Positions 1-10,961 of a DNA stretch of 35,150 nucleotides are shown in pieces. The notes below the pieces were generated by a model, which was not told the origin of the DNA, did no database searches, and saw only the letters and a list, made by a program, of their open reading frames with translations. Source of the stretch: Ophiothrix spiculata (lineage: Eukaryota; Echinodermata; Ophiuroidea; Amphilepidida; Ophiotrichidae); NCBI GenBank assembly GCA_000969725.1, contig JXSR01S061258.1, one strand, 5' to 3'. Numbering within the stretch: position 1 is the first letter of the stretch; every line of letters starts with the position of its first letter. Both the position numbers and the translations under genes were made by a program.

Positions 1-249
1 CTGCCATAGAAAACAAAAATAATACATTGGAAGCGTTTTCTGTAGTTATTTCTTGGAATTTTAGAATAGTTGGCGAAAAAGTGACCCTAAAGTAGATGAT
101 ATCATAAAATGATGACCCTAATGTTACCCTGAAAAGGCATTCCTTTTTCTAAAGACGTCAACGACGCCAAAGGGGCAAAATCCGACCCTTTTTCGATGTT
201 TTTTCTGACGAGCATGCGTACCACTTTTATCTTCGAGCGGCCCCCCGGG
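1..249 (-). repeat. Partial copy of foldback repeat, cut by window edge
   Basis: Reads, in reverse complement and with divergence, as the same sequence as 22634-22893 (shared landmarks: CTGACGAGCATGCGTACC, AAAGACGTCAACGACGCC, and the edge CTGCCATAGAAAAC). Ends in a C/G tract at about 240-249. Only one end is inside the window. Confidence 0.7.
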
Positions 250-778
250 GCATTAAACCACAAAAGCGAAGCCACAAAACTACAAGTTGCAATCAATGAA
301 AAATAGAAACAATGAAAAGGAGCACTCAAAAGACATTGGATGCAAATATTTGACCTCTTTTCCCAAATTTGCATCTGTACCTTTTGGTACAAAAAAATTT
401 GGGTTTCTGATAGCCTCATTTTACATCACTATCAGATAAGAGCCATTGATGGGATCATATGGAATACTTACACACATCTGCTCAACAGAAATTTTTAACG
501 GGGGAAACAGCAGTTAATTTGCCAGTTGCTGTTCTTTCTACTGTCACTATGAGTTTATTTTGTATGCATCTTCAAAGTATACTCTATCATCAAACTCTTA
601 TACACTTTAAAAATTTGCCATGGAAGGAAGTGCCCACATTTTTGACCTGAAAAATAAAGTTTTCAGTGGCGAAATGGTCCGTCTTAGCAATTTTCTAGAG
701 AATTAATTATCACAGTAAATGTAGCAGCCAATTAGCCTGTCTGACCTTTTTTGTCCATCTTCATACAAATCATGATAT
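250..778. other. Intronic stretch, nothing recognised
   Basis: AT-rich sequence downstream (in the gene's sense) of the leftmost exon. I see no splice-bounded coding segment, RNA gene or clear repeat. The open frame of 63 codons at 459-650 has no coding character. Confidence 0.5.
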
Positions 779-1046
779 AAAATATGTGATGACTCACCCC
801 GAAAGGGGGGACTTTGCAGATGATATCAATTTTGAGTTTATCATTTCATCTATCACAGCATTTTCTAAGCTTTAAAATGACACCTTATTTGTCAAAATTG
901 GTCAAGGCAATCACATTTTACAACAGAAAATCTGCTTTATATTCTTATTTTTTTCCTTTATTTTTTGCTACCTATTTTCACCAGCATCTTGAAAAGTGTT
1001 CTGTTGCAAAGTCCACCTTTTCGGGGCGAGTCATCACATATGTTTT
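779..1046. mobile_element. Foldback MITE, about 268 bp
   Basis: Near-identical inverted ends of about 37 bp: AATATGTGATGACTCACCCC… at 781 and, reversed, …GGGGCGAGTCATCACATATG at 1021-1042. Between them is AT-rich DNA without coding capacity. The target duplication is not clear. Confidence 0.75.
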
Positions 1047-1238
1047 ACTTGATTAGGAGGAACTGCCAGCGTTTTAGCGGGTCTAATCTGATGTGCAAAG
1101 TTAGAAAACAATAACATTATCAATGTAAACAAAGGTCACGCAGTGTATATGCAGCAATGTTGACATCTTTAAATGCCCATTTCAGGCTAAAAGTTTTTGA
1201 AATTGACTAACACATTCTCACTTAAAGGGCCTATGAAC

Positions 1239-1606
1239 CCCAGTGGGGGGGGGGGGGCACTCGCAAAAAAATTTGGTAGGTATGTGAGATCCGCGATATC
1301 CAACATAGGGTCTTACAGAACGGATTTTTGGTCAAAATAAGGTCTATGGAACTGATTTTTTCCCAAATTGAGGTCTCAAAAACTGCCTTTTTCCCATAAA
1401 AAACGACTATTTGAGCTAAAAATTGCCCAAAATTAGTTTGAAAACATAGTAAAACATATTTTTGAGTCATTTTTCTTTGAAAATGGGGTCTTCGGAACTG
1501 AAGTAATCTTGAAAAGAGCATCTTGGGGAACGGAAGAGAAGGCTTGAAAAGGGGATCTTGAGGGCGGCACATACCCGTACCATCCGTCAATGTAAGTAGC
1601 CCCGGG
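1239..1606. mobile_element. Poly-G-ended element, 368 bp, 8-bp duplication CTATGAAC
   Basis: Starts CCCAGTGGGGGG and ends GTAGCCCCGGG, a short imperfect inverted terminus. It is flanked by CTATGAAC at 1231-1238 and 1607-1614. Related sequences occur at about 19489-19790 and 25560-25800. It lies directly beside the splice donor of the exon at 1619. Confidence 0.8.
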
Positions 1607-1618
1607 CTATGAACATAC

Positions 1619-1720
1619 CTGTTTGCTCGCAGGCTGCAATTTTTCTGTTAAATCTAATTCATACTCCTGAACTTGGTTAGTTCCTGCTTTTGTCATGGAG
1701 CTCTGTTTAACTGGAGAAGG
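1619..1720 (-). CDS. Exon of 34 codons (PSPVKQSSMTK…), leftmost exon seen
   Basis: A 102-nt exon, phase 0 at both ends: acceptor TTTCCCATCCAG/CCTTCTCC, donor AGCAAACAG/GTATGT. It reads PSPVKQSSMTKAGTNQVQEY then ELDLTEKLQPASKQ, with an SPVK proline-directed site. It joins in phase to the exon at 3551 (NVAQ-PSPVKQ). Because it ends in an open phase-0 donor and no stop or further exon is visible to its left, the gene must continue beyond position 1. A poly-G-ended element lies 12 nt past the donor. Confidence 0.72.
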
Positions 1721-2280
1721 CTGGATGGGAAATTACAATGAAGATTAATCAATGACAAAAATTAACCAGACACATATTTTACAAATGAATTATGACCTAG
1801 AGAGTAGGGATTTTCAGCTTGCAGCATCATGGAAAATGTTTTCACCTCAGTTCAAACGGGGGACCCCTAGACTTTGATCACAGATGCATATATAGTCACC
1901 TTCTGTATTGAGACAGAAAAGCATGTGGGTTAACTGAACACAGCACAACTTTAGAAAACACAAAGCATGTCATATGTATGCAACTCGTGCAATTGTGTTT
2001 ATGGTGCGTGTGTAAGTGGAATTAACCACAATTCCCGCCTATTTAGTGATCAACAAAGTATATGTTCCCAGACAGCAAGCATCCAAATAGGTGCCACCAG
2101 GTGGTGATTTCATCTGCGTATATAAACCCTGAAAGATGTACTTTAACATGGCATATAGTTTCACAATTTTTAATATTGAAATTTTGTAACACTTTGATCT
2201 GCGTGCACAAGATTTTTTATTCCATTTGTGTACAATACGGGCTCCTGGATTTTATTTGGTTTAGAAACCATGTTTCTGGC
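1721..2280. other. Intronic stretch, nothing firm
   Basis: Intron between exons 1619-1720 and 3551-3889. AT-rich. No coding or RNA signal that I can support. The reading frame at 2062-2325 lacks coding composition and runs into a repeat. Confidence 0.5.
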
Positions 2281-2284
2281 AAAC

Positions 2285-2500
2285 CTTTTGTGACCCGCCA
2301 TATCGAGTCTCAAAATCGAAACTGATATTTTGATCTCATCTGAAAGCTGAGATGTTAAACTTTAAAATTACACCTTAATTTTGATTATTGGATGCTTGGT
2401 TACAAAGTTACATCCAAATTGGTAAAAGGCATCAGGCTGATTTGGGAAATTATAGTTTTGAGAAAATCAGGTTTTTGTTCCAAGTAAAACCTTCAATGGA
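2285..2500 (+). repeat. Dispersed repeat, second copy at 23940-24148 (inverted)
   Basis: Shares with the reverse complement of 23940-24148 the ordered landmarks GTGACCCGcCATA, CTCAGCTTTCAGATGAGA (reversed), CCAATTTGGGTGTAACTT (reversed) and ATGCCTTTTACCAATTTG (reversed). Diverged. Confidence 0.65.
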
Positions 2501-2604
2501 GTGAGGATTTTTATCTTGGTTTTTTATAACACATTTTTTCAATGTTTTGGATGTTGTAACCTGATTAATATTGTAGAAGACAATTGAAATGTAACATTTC
2601 TGAT

Positions 2605-2883
2605 GAAATAAGGGTCAAAACATACTTGGCCGTTAAAACAAAATTCTCGCTATCAAACATTGTTCATGGTCAAAATGAGGATTGACTTCAAATAAAATAA
2701 CTTCAACAGAGTTGAGACCAAATAAAATTTTGCGCTAAATTGCACACGTGTTGAATTGCCATATACATTGCCTAAAATGTTTGTTACCGGTTTATACTTT
2801 AAATCGATTGCAAATATTTGGTGACATCACGACCAAATGTTTGTTAACAAAAAATTTTGTTTGATGACTGACTATGGTTTGAC
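2605..2883 (+). mobile_element. TGACGTCA-type MITE, copy 1
   Basis: Ordered landmarks shared with 12519-12762, 24262-24370 and 27594-27862: ACTTCAACA…GAGTTGAGACCAAATAAAATTT, GCGCTAAATTGC, AATGTTTGTTACC, GGTGACaTCACGACCAAATG, AAATTTTGTTTG. In this copy the TGACGTCA sites have decayed (TGACATCA). Confidence 0.75.
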
Positions 2884-3129
2884 CCTTAGAAATTCAACCC
2901 GGAAACTACAAATTAGAAAAATTCAAACTATGCATGACTAGAAAAATGAGAGAAACACCTTTCCAAAACTGTCTACTACAGCATGGTTGCATATGTAGTC
3001 TTGAAATGGTAGCTATTTTAAGGGAAAATTACTTGTTTTTCTATGCAACTAACTTTACAATATGAAAATGTATTTTTATAGGTGGCACAAGTAGTCCCCC
3101 TCCGAGGCCCTACACCCATAGATTGTCTC

Positions 3130-3539
3130 CCGGGGGGGGGGGGGGAGTACTTAGTACAAAAGTGATCACAGGGATGCGCCGCAAACTTGGGTAGCAAAAT
3201 CAGGCTGTCTGGTATGCCTATGGGTCCTTTTTCTTTGCAAAATGTGGTATTTTGATTGATATGTTTTTTAAAATTTTCGAAAATTTGCCCCTAAATGGCG
3301 CAAATTTTTGTTTTTTTTCTAAATTTCAAACAAAAATCAAGAAATTTGTATTAAATTAGAGTAAATTTTCGGAGAAAATTTCAATTTTTGCATAACTTTT
3401 GACCCAAAATTTAGGGAATTTGGTATATGGATGGGTCCCTTTTTCTTGAAAATTGGTATATAGATGGGTGGTACTTCAAATTTTTCAGCAGCACACCCCT
3501 ACCAAAACCAAACTTGAGTACCCCCCCCCCCCACCCCGG
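3130..3539. mobile_element. Poly-G-ended element, 410 bp, 9-bp duplication GATTGTCTC
   Basis: Starts CCGGGGGGG…AGTACTTAG and ends TTGAGTACCCC…ACCCCGG, an inverted terminus with a G/C run and a TACT core. It is flanked by GATTGTCTC at 3121-3129 and 3540-3548. The right-hand duplication is part of the splice donor of the exon at 3551. Confidence 0.85.
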
Positions 3540-3550
3540 GATTGTCTCAC

Positions 3551-3889
3551 CTGTGCTACATTTCTGAACTTCTTGATGCCTACTCCTACAGCTGGCGGTG
3601 GGCTCTCGTCCATCCGTACTGCTTTTGGTAACTTCTTGCCCACCCTTACTACTGCTGATGGGTCCTTGTTTTCACCTTTTTCCATTTGTTTTATTTCTTC
3701 AATGTGGATACTGGCATTTGTTATATATTTTGTCTGTATCTGTAAGGCATCCGGCTGTTTAGAGGTGGTGTCATCCTTTTTCTTGGAGCTACCTGCCGAT
3801 TCCTGCCCGGCTTGGAATCGCTCTACTTTTGGAGGTGTTGGACGAAGGCTTCCCTCTCGTAGTCTTGGATGAATCGAGTCGATCTTAAC
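3551..3889 (-). CDS. Exon of 113 codons after the giant exon
   Basis: A 339-nt exon, phase 0 at both ends: acceptor TTTCTAAATCAG/GTTAAG, donor GTAGCACAG/GTGAGA. It follows the giant exon in phase. The peptide starts VKIDSIHPRLREGSLRPTPP and includes KVERFQAGQESAGSSKKKDD, then VVRVGKKLPKAVRMDESPPP. It is charged and proline-rich, with possible proline-directed sites (RPTPPK, ESPPP), and continues the disordered tail. A poly-G-ended element sits immediately past the donor, so that only intron positions +1 to +11 separate exon from element. Confidence 0.82.
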
Positions 3890-4646
3890 CTGATTTAGAA
3901 ACAATATTAAAAGTATTTTGAATGATTCAACTCAAACATATATATTCGCTTAACCGATAAGGAATAAAATAATTTATTATTTATTTATTTATTTATTCAT
4001 TTAACTCCAATAGTGCAAAATGCATTAAATTCAAGGGACGCCTTCATGATGTGAAAGACAGAATAATGGAAAGAATTTTTGATTTTAGATGCAGGAGGAT
4101 ACCGAAATGCTCGGAGAAATTTTTGGCCAAGATTGTATAGTAAACTGGTAAAATCACCTATTACATTTACTAAAATGATCATAACTTGAAAACGAAACAA
4201 GCAATGGTCTTGATGCTTTCAGAGAATACTTGTTAGACAAAGATACTTGTTAGACAAAGGCCTTTAAAATGTGTTTTTTAATTTAAACAGATATCGAACT
4301 GTCATTAGACTGTCTAAATATCACACAAATTTTAAGATTTATTTGTATGAAATGAACATTTTTCTTAAATATGCCATATTAAAGGTATATGAAGAAGCGA
4401 AAATTATGCTTCCAAGAATGTTTGTGTAGTTTTTAAACTTTTTCTTAATCATTTCATGTATATAAGCCCTAAGTTAGTTTCACAACACTAAGATCTATAC
4501 TCATCCTTAATTTCATCATCATTGGATTGCTAACTATTACTCGTTTGTCTTCAAATATCAATTCAAAACTCAAATTCGCGCTTCGTGCTCAGCCTTATAT
4601 ATTTTTTTAAATATTTGTGTTTGGTGTATAATCATTTATAATTTAC
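3890..4646. other. Intron with (ATTT)n run
   Basis: The 757-bp intron between the giant exon and the exon at 3551-3889. It contains an ATTT microsatellite at about 3971-4000. Otherwise AT-rich with no recognised feature. Confidence 0.7.
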
Positions 4647-7600
4647 CTTTCTTTTCAAAGACTTCTTCTTAGCTCCTTTTGGCAATTGAATCTCACTGTC
4701 TGCATTTGTTGTAACTTCTGTAACCCTCTTCTTCTTTAGACCATGTTTTTTCTTCTTCCTGTAACCTTCCAGTCCAGATGGAATCTTAGACCACTTTTTC
4801 TTTCCAGCCTGATTATCTTCAGAGCCTTCGATTTTGTCCGATGGAACATGATTACTTTTACATACAATATCAGAAGCATGGTTTGGATCTTTTGACTGCA
4901 AGCTCGCAATATTCCCATCACGGGACAAATTTTCAGATGTATGTTTTATATCAGGACGAATACCGCTAGGAATGCTACCCTCCATATGATCTTTGCTAGA
5001 GTTCACCAAAGCTTCGTCGATCCCAGAAACTGCACTGCATGCATCATCTTTCAACAATCCAACCACAGCCTGAAGTTGGGATCTTCCACTTTGTTGTTCG
5101 TTCATCACCTGCTTATCACTACTACAACTGCCCCCTTCTTCAGAATAAACAATAGCTTTTGATATATCTGAGTTTTGGGGACATGGATATGGTGTAGAAT
5201 GGCTCAAAGGAGCCCATTCCCGATGACCTTCCGAATACTGCTGCATAGAGCTACTGGATCCTATAAGTTCACGGTCTTGAATGTCATCTTGATGCTTTCC
5301 ATCCTCATCAGGTCCAATATTCTGACTTCCTTCTGCTATCTTCTCCTTGTGCATTCCCTCAATGACTTTATCATTTCTATCCTCTGAAAAATCCAAGTTT
5401 GTAAGCTTAGCTTTTACCTGATTTTCAAATTCCTGTTCAAATGAAAGCCTCTTTGGTACATAAGAGGAACTACAGCTTGACAGGGAAGATTCTCTTTTTG
5501 GTGTCGGAAGCCCATCATGAATCAACTGGGGTGTTGAAGTTTCTTTCAATAAACCCATTGCTCCTTGTTGCACAGGCTCATTGTTTTCAGAATTGTGTTG
5601 GCTCTCTGTGTATATATTTTCATCTACAAGACCCACAGCCTCTTGTTGCATGGATACATTCTTTTCAGAGGTTTGGTGGCTCTGTGTACATCTATTTTCA
5701 TTTAAAAGACACATGGTTCCTTGTTGCAAAGGCTCATCACTTTCAGAGTTTTGTTGACTCTCCTTAGGTTGATTTCTTTTAATAAGACTTGTAACTTCTT
5801 CTTGTACAGACTCAATATTTTCAGAGTTTTGCTGGTTATCTGTTGGTCTATTTTCACATAGAAGACACTTTGCTCCTTGTTGTATAGACTCATCATTTTC
5901 AGAGTTTTGTTGACTCTCCTTAGGTTGATTTTTATTTCCATGACCTATAACATCTTGTTGTATAAACTCAATATTTTCAGAGTTTTGTTGGTTATCTGTT
6001 GGTCTATTTTCATTTGGAAAACACTTTGCTCCTTGTTGCTGAGACTCATTATTTGTAGAATTTTGTTGGCTCTCAGTACGTCTATTATCATTCTCATCAA
6101 TTCCGTCTAGCTTGTCAAGAGAATCGTCCGCTGGTAGGACTTCATCGCAGAGAAGAGATGGCGATGCCTTCATGTCCCTTTTTCTCATATTATACCGCCT
6201 GACCAAATATACATCCTTCTTTGTTGGTTCATCAGTATTTTCATCATCGGAATACTGCGATGACCCAGCACTGAAAAACTCTAGATCATTTCGGATTGGA
6301 TCACCATCTGTAGTTGAACCATCATCGCTGTCACACCACGATGCTTTTTCACTTGAATCACTAGGAAGATCTAAAAGGTTTAATTCTTTCTCCTGTGTGT
6401 CAAAGTTCATTTCCAATGAGGTGCTTAGTTTATTAACACTCAAGGGATTAGATGTGCTATTTCTCTCACTTTGAGGATCAACATCAACACCTTTTATCTC
6501 AACCCCCACTGCATCAGTTTGAGAATCAACATCAACTCCTTTTAGCAAAATATCATCCTTAATATTGGCAACAGTGTTAGATATGTTAGTCTCATCTGTA
6601 AAACCAACACCGCATGTTTTATCAATATCCTTCTTCCGATGGTTGCTATCGACCTGTTTTTGTTCAACTCCTATCACATCAATTTCACCTTCTTCTGACC
6701 TACTCTCAGCATCGCTTTGAACATCTTCCTTTCTGGTCAAACCTGTGCCACTAGTTTTTCCTGTAATTTCTTTGTCACTTTCACTTGTATGAGATGACCT
6801 CTGACCTGTTGGTGAACTTTTAACTACTTTAGCCCTCTTGTGACTCTTCTTGGAAAACTTTCTACTTTTGGGTGTTGACAATCTCACAATTCCTTTCTGT
6901 CTGACTCGAGACACATTCATGACTCTTGCATGAGTCTTCACTGCCCTTCCTCCTTGCAATCTTGACTCAGATTGCTCTTCTAATTTCTCAGATTCCTTGT
7001 GCTGCTTAGCAGCTCTGTCTGACTGAATTGCATCTTCCTCAAACACTTGTTCCACACCACGATTCGATACCTTCACCCTTGACATCTCACTGTCACACAG
7101 TTTGCTATTTTGACTTAGCTCAGCATTTTCTTTTCTACAACCATTTGCTGCAATCTGTCCATCAATATCCTTCCCACCACGCTCTTCACAAAGACTTGGT
7201 TCTTTTCCTCCAACAAGAAGACCATCTTTAGTACCTTCATTCATATGACCTTCTTGAATCTCTACCAAGTTTTGCTGACACGATTCCTTGGCTCTTGTTC
7301 CTTCATCTTTCAAACCCCTCACATCTGACTGCTTCTCGTTTTGTGCTCTTTTAGTGTAAATCTTCTCCACCACACCTAAGATAGTACTTCCATTTGCACT
7401 GATATTTGCCACAGACTTCTTCCCGCTTGTGTTCCCGGATTGTTCCACAACACCTCTCCCAGTATTGAGCCTCTGATATTCATTGTTGGAGCTTGTGGCA
7501 CTTTCCTCTACAATTACTTCTGTAGAAACTTTATCTAAAGTAGTGTCTATTATCTTGTCATTATTTTCAAATACTAGCTTTGTCTCAACAATGCCTTGAG

Positions 7601-8629
7601 CTACATGATCTCTTATCTCACATCCAATCAGTTCCTGATCTTCACTTTTACTTAATCCAGTTAATTTTCTTTTCTTAGGTCTCCTTTTTCGTTTCTTATT
7701 TTTATTAGATTTCTTCGATGTTTTCTTTCCATCAACTTCATCATCTTCTGACTCATTTTTATTACTCTCCTCCTTAATCAGTGTTGTCATGGCAACCTCT
7801 TCTGGTAGAATATTTACATCTCTTGAATTGGATGCAGCTGCTTTTTCACAATGACTTTCCATAAGTTGTCCTTTATCCAGCTTCCTCATATGATTTTCCA
7901 AGAATGTTTCTTTCGGCTTCATAACTTTCACCATCACCTCAACCCCAGATAGCTTACTTTTCTTGGACTTCTTCGTTGCCTTGAAATCTCTTCTGACAGT
8001 GCCCTGTCTAGTCACACTGCAAGGCAGATCTTCAACCAACTCGTCGTTATCACCTTCCGTTTTTTCATTCAACTGCCGTATTTTCTTACCACCAATGACT
8101 TTGTTGGCATCATACATGTCATATGACTCCTTGGTCTCAGTCTCAACCACTCCATAACTTAAATTTCCATCATCAAGCACCTCATCATCTTTCTTATCAG
8201 TTATAGTTTTATCTTCTTTCAAACAAAGCTTTCCATTTCCTTGGTTTTGTTTAAGTGTCCCATCATCATCATGGAATTCACACATATCCTCACTAGAAGA
8301 CTTCTTTACTTTTGAGCAAACCTTCCCCTCAGTATTAGCATCTTCTCTGTGCATGAGTTTAGACATCTTGGCACATAATTCATCATCATCATCATCCTTC
8401 TGAGACCTCTTTCGCTTCTTTCCTTGATGACCGCTTCTCTTACTCTTCTCTTTGGGTTGCTTCCCTTTTCCTTTTTTTGACTGTTTGTTCTTTCCTTTCG
8501 ATTTCTCAGGTGAGCTGTGAAATGTTTTCCGGCTGGTGCAGGGTGACTCTCTTTTCTCTTTGAGGGCCTGCTTTTTAAGTGGTTTTGTAGATGGTTCATT
8601 ATCTTTATTTGGAGTTGGCAAGTCATTAT
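4647..8629 (-). CDS. Giant 3,983-nt exon: Lys/Asp/Glu/Ser-rich disordered region with 26-residue repeats
   Basis: An uninterrupted frame of 1,327 codons on the minus strand, by far the longest in the window. Borders: acceptor TTTACCCATTATAG/ATAATGAC (two bases completing a split codon) and donor AAAAGAAAG/GTAAAT (phase 0). The open frame runs a little past both borders (8699 to 4632), but those ends are intron. The protein is hydrophilic and probably disordered. Features in N-to-C order: a Lys-rich block with GKKRKRSQKDDDDDE (about 8375-8500), a second strong basic cluster NKNKKRKRRPKKRK (about 7658-7730), many Ser/Thr-acidic stretches that suit casein-kinase-type phosphorylation, a short duplication of KGVDVDSQ/KGVDVDPQ, an RRYNMRKR motif, seven 26-residue repeats (5542-6090), PKRLSFEQEF, and a basic end RKKKKHGLKKKR. 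A nuclear, chromatin-associated role is inference from composition. Single giant exons coding disordered regions are known in RIF1, ATRX and BRCA1, but I see none of their diagnostic motifs. Confidence 0.9.
5542..6090 (-). repeat. Seven tandem 78-bp coding repeats (26 residues each)
   Basis: Inside the giant exon the protein repeats a 26-residue unit seven times. Each unit has an NxxxESQQNSEN-like start followed by an E(S/P)xQQ(G/E) segment. Units alternate between a PTDNQQNSENIE type and a PKESQQNSE(N/S)DE type, so the array grew partly by duplication of a 52-residue (156-bp) pair. All units keep the frame. The outermost units are the most diverged, the usual pattern for a coding minisatellite. 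Copy number could vary between individuals. Confidence 0.9.
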
Positions 8630-9460
8630 CTATAATGGGTAAACAAAACAACAAAGACGTGTGATGTTGATTATTTATGACACAATTTAAGATTGTCAAA
8701 AAATAATGTAACTTCGGTGAAAATCACTAACTTTAAATATTGCTAACTTAAAAAGCAACTATATATGTGGCTGTCCAACCCGTACGAGCCGTAAATGCCA
8801 GAAACATCATTTTGCTCTACAGGTGAAAATATACATGTCAAGGTTGTAATTTGCCGAAATTGATTTTTTGACAGATTACAACAAAATACCAGTAAGTTTC
8901 ATTTCGAAAAAATGATAGGAAATATGAAATAAATCTGCATATTTTCAAGACAATCAACAGAAAATATACAGCTTACTGATCTTTAAACGCATTTATCTCA
9001 GTTATACTTTTTTTTACTCCCTAGCATAACTTGACTTCTGGAAATCAAGTGAAGTTCATTGAGGTGTCATTTTAATCAATATAACATGGTCTTTGCAAAT
9101 ACTTACAAAAGTAAAAATGACACGAGGCTGCATTTACGACTGGTTTGGGATGGACGGTTACATATATACATGATATATATTGTTTAAGAAGCTGTGTGTG
9201 TGTGTATCCGCTCACATGAATAAATGGGAGCATGAGTAACATCAATACTCTCTGAACAGTAGCAATAAAGAGCCCTTCCAATTTGCAAATGGTATTGGTA
9301 AAAATATAGAATATATAAATCTGGTATGTAATGATTTGTTTAACACTAACAAAGACCAAAACATGCACTGTGTCTGGTGCATGCATAATTTATGAGGAAA
9401 AAAATAGCTATCTGCCAATATCTCAATCCTATAATATATATGAGGACCAGCACTATATGC
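8630..9460. other. Intronic stretch, short (GT)n
   Basis: Right of the giant exon. AT-rich, with a short GTGTGT run near 9193-9206. No coding, RNA or repeat structure that I can support; the overlapping open frames on both strands at 9072-9576 have no coding character. Confidence 0.5.
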
Positions 9461-9464
9461 AGGG

Positions 9465-9850
9465 ATGTTTGAACCCCCCACCCTTTTTGTTTGAACCCCA
9501 TCCTTTTTATCCCGACACCCTTTATACTGAAAGTTCTCTGAACCCACCATTTTTAGAAACTTTGATTGGTTTTTAATACTGATGGGGTGCTGAATTCATC
9601 ACACTTTGGTTCATTGATTAAGCCTATTGCTCAGCAATGTGGAGAACATAAATGTTGAAAACAATATCTTATATCACTATGATGATATGCTTATTCTGAT
9701 TCTCAGATCTTTTCAACACAATTTCAAAATAGTCAGAAGGGTAAGCAACCCACCCTTTTTATTTCAGACCCATCCTTTTTATCAAGGCACCCTTTATACT
9801 GGAAATTCTTTTGACAAATTTTGTATTTTTCTAGACCTACCCTTTCTAAA
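9465..9850 (+). repeat. Direct repeat of about 80 bp with CACCCTTTTT motifs
   Basis: The block CACCCTTTTTG…ACCCCATCCTTTTTATC…CACCCTTTATACTG at 9479-9535 recurs, slightly diverged, at 9751-9803 (CACCCTTTTTATTTCAGACC, CATCCTTTTTATCAAGGC, ACCCTTTATACTGG). Confidence 0.7.
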
Positions 9851-9907
9851 GCGTGCCGTGCATACAGTGACCAGAGGTGATCAAACCAGCAAAATTCAAT
9901 CTTTTAA

Positions 9908-10165
9908 GGTGTCTGGTCCACGCGCCGTCCAAGCGTAACAGTATGCGCTAGTTTCTGCGTTGGTAAGTGCTGCAATACGCATGCGCATATACTCGGAGTA
10001 GTGTTTTGAAGCTAAAAATTGTCATATTTTATTATTTTTCTGGAAAATTAGTTCGGTGACCCCCAATTTTTATCGTTTGATTTGAAAGAACATACTTGTG
10101 CGCAACATTTATGAAAAAATTGACAAAAATTTTTGGTTTAGTTAAGTTACCAGGCCCTTCAAAGC
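9908..10165 (+). mobile_element. Partial TTAA-type element, related to 29253-30549
   Basis: After TTAA (9904-9907) it starts GGTGTCTGGTCCACGCG and continues with ATGCGCATA and CGGTGACCCCCAATTTT, matching the left end of the 29253 element in order. The other terminus is not recognisable; the copy fades near a CCAGGCCCTTC stretch at about 10150. Confidence 0.65.
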
Positions 10166-10353
10166 CCTCCAATAAAAGTCAAAAGAATATGTTATTATTA
10201 TAGATGGGAGATCAAATTGCTTTTGAGGCGTGCCCCCCTTGTAGCTTAACTGGTATTGCTTGGGTTGGATTGGGGCTAGCTAGGTACCAGATTTGAATCA
10301 TCCCTCTAGGACGCTAATATAACAGAGGTTTTTAGGCCTTATTACATTCTTAA

Positions 10354-10923
10354 GGGCACAGTTAACCCCTCATTTTCTGAAATATTTTACGCTTTGTAAC
10401 TCAGAAACCAATAAGTAAATCCATATAAAAGTTTACATTAATTTTCTAGATGTGGATTTTCAGTTAGAAGATGATGGTTAGGTTAGATTTGGACCAAAAT
10501 GTATGAATTTGAACCAAGGTCTAAAAAACCCTTGTTCTTGGACCATTAATTTTGAAATTTTGCCAAATATAGGTCAAAAATTGACCCAAAATGATTTTTT
10601 GGCATTTTTGACCTATTTTAGGCCTATTTTTGGCAATATTTCAAAAAGTAAGGTAAAAATCAAAAAATTTCCTAGACATGTGTTTCTAGATTATAAAAAG
10701 CATTCGAGGTCCAACTTTTATTTTTCAAAATTTAGGTTGTTTACAAATTAATGGTCCAAGAACAAGGGTTTTTTTGGACCTTGGTTGGCCCAAAACTGAC
10801 TTAACCATCATCTTCTACATGAAAATCCACATCTAGAAATGTATACGTTTATATGGATTTACTTATCGGTTGCTGTGATACAAAGCGTAAAATATTTCAG
10901 AAAATGAGGGGTTAACTGTGCCC
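10354..10923. mobile_element. Long foldback element, 570 bp, TTAA duplication
   Basis: Flanked by TTAA at 10350-10353 and 10924-10927. The two arms, about 180 bp each, are inverted copies: GGGCACAGTTAACCCC, GAAATATTTTACGCTTTG, AATCCACATCTAGAAA (reversed) and AACAAGGGTTTTTT pair up across the element. A single transcript would form a very long hairpin. The open frame inside (10503-10751) is a by-product of the arms. Confidence 0.9.
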
Positions 10924-10961
10924 TTAAATTCACATAAATGTCTGTTCATACTATTTCTTAC

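Noticed and set aside
3453..3872. Plus-strand open frame opposite the exon at 3551-3889
   Set aside because: Starts inside the poly-G element and runs antisense to a splice-bounded exon; its composition is a mirror of the true exon.
5441..6110. Several plus- and minus-strand frames over the repeat region
   Set aside because: They repeat only because the coding 78-bp units repeat in other frames.
4647..8629. Identity as TICRR/Treslin, MTBP, RIF1, SYCP2 or TASOR
   Set aside because: The giant-exon architecture and proline-directed sites suggested these, but the folded exons do not resemble their conserved regions as I know them, and the RIF1 SILK/RVSF pair is absent. No symbol given.
10503..10751. 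Open frame of 82 codons
   Set aside because: Lies within the arms and loop of the TTAA foldback; AT-driven composition.
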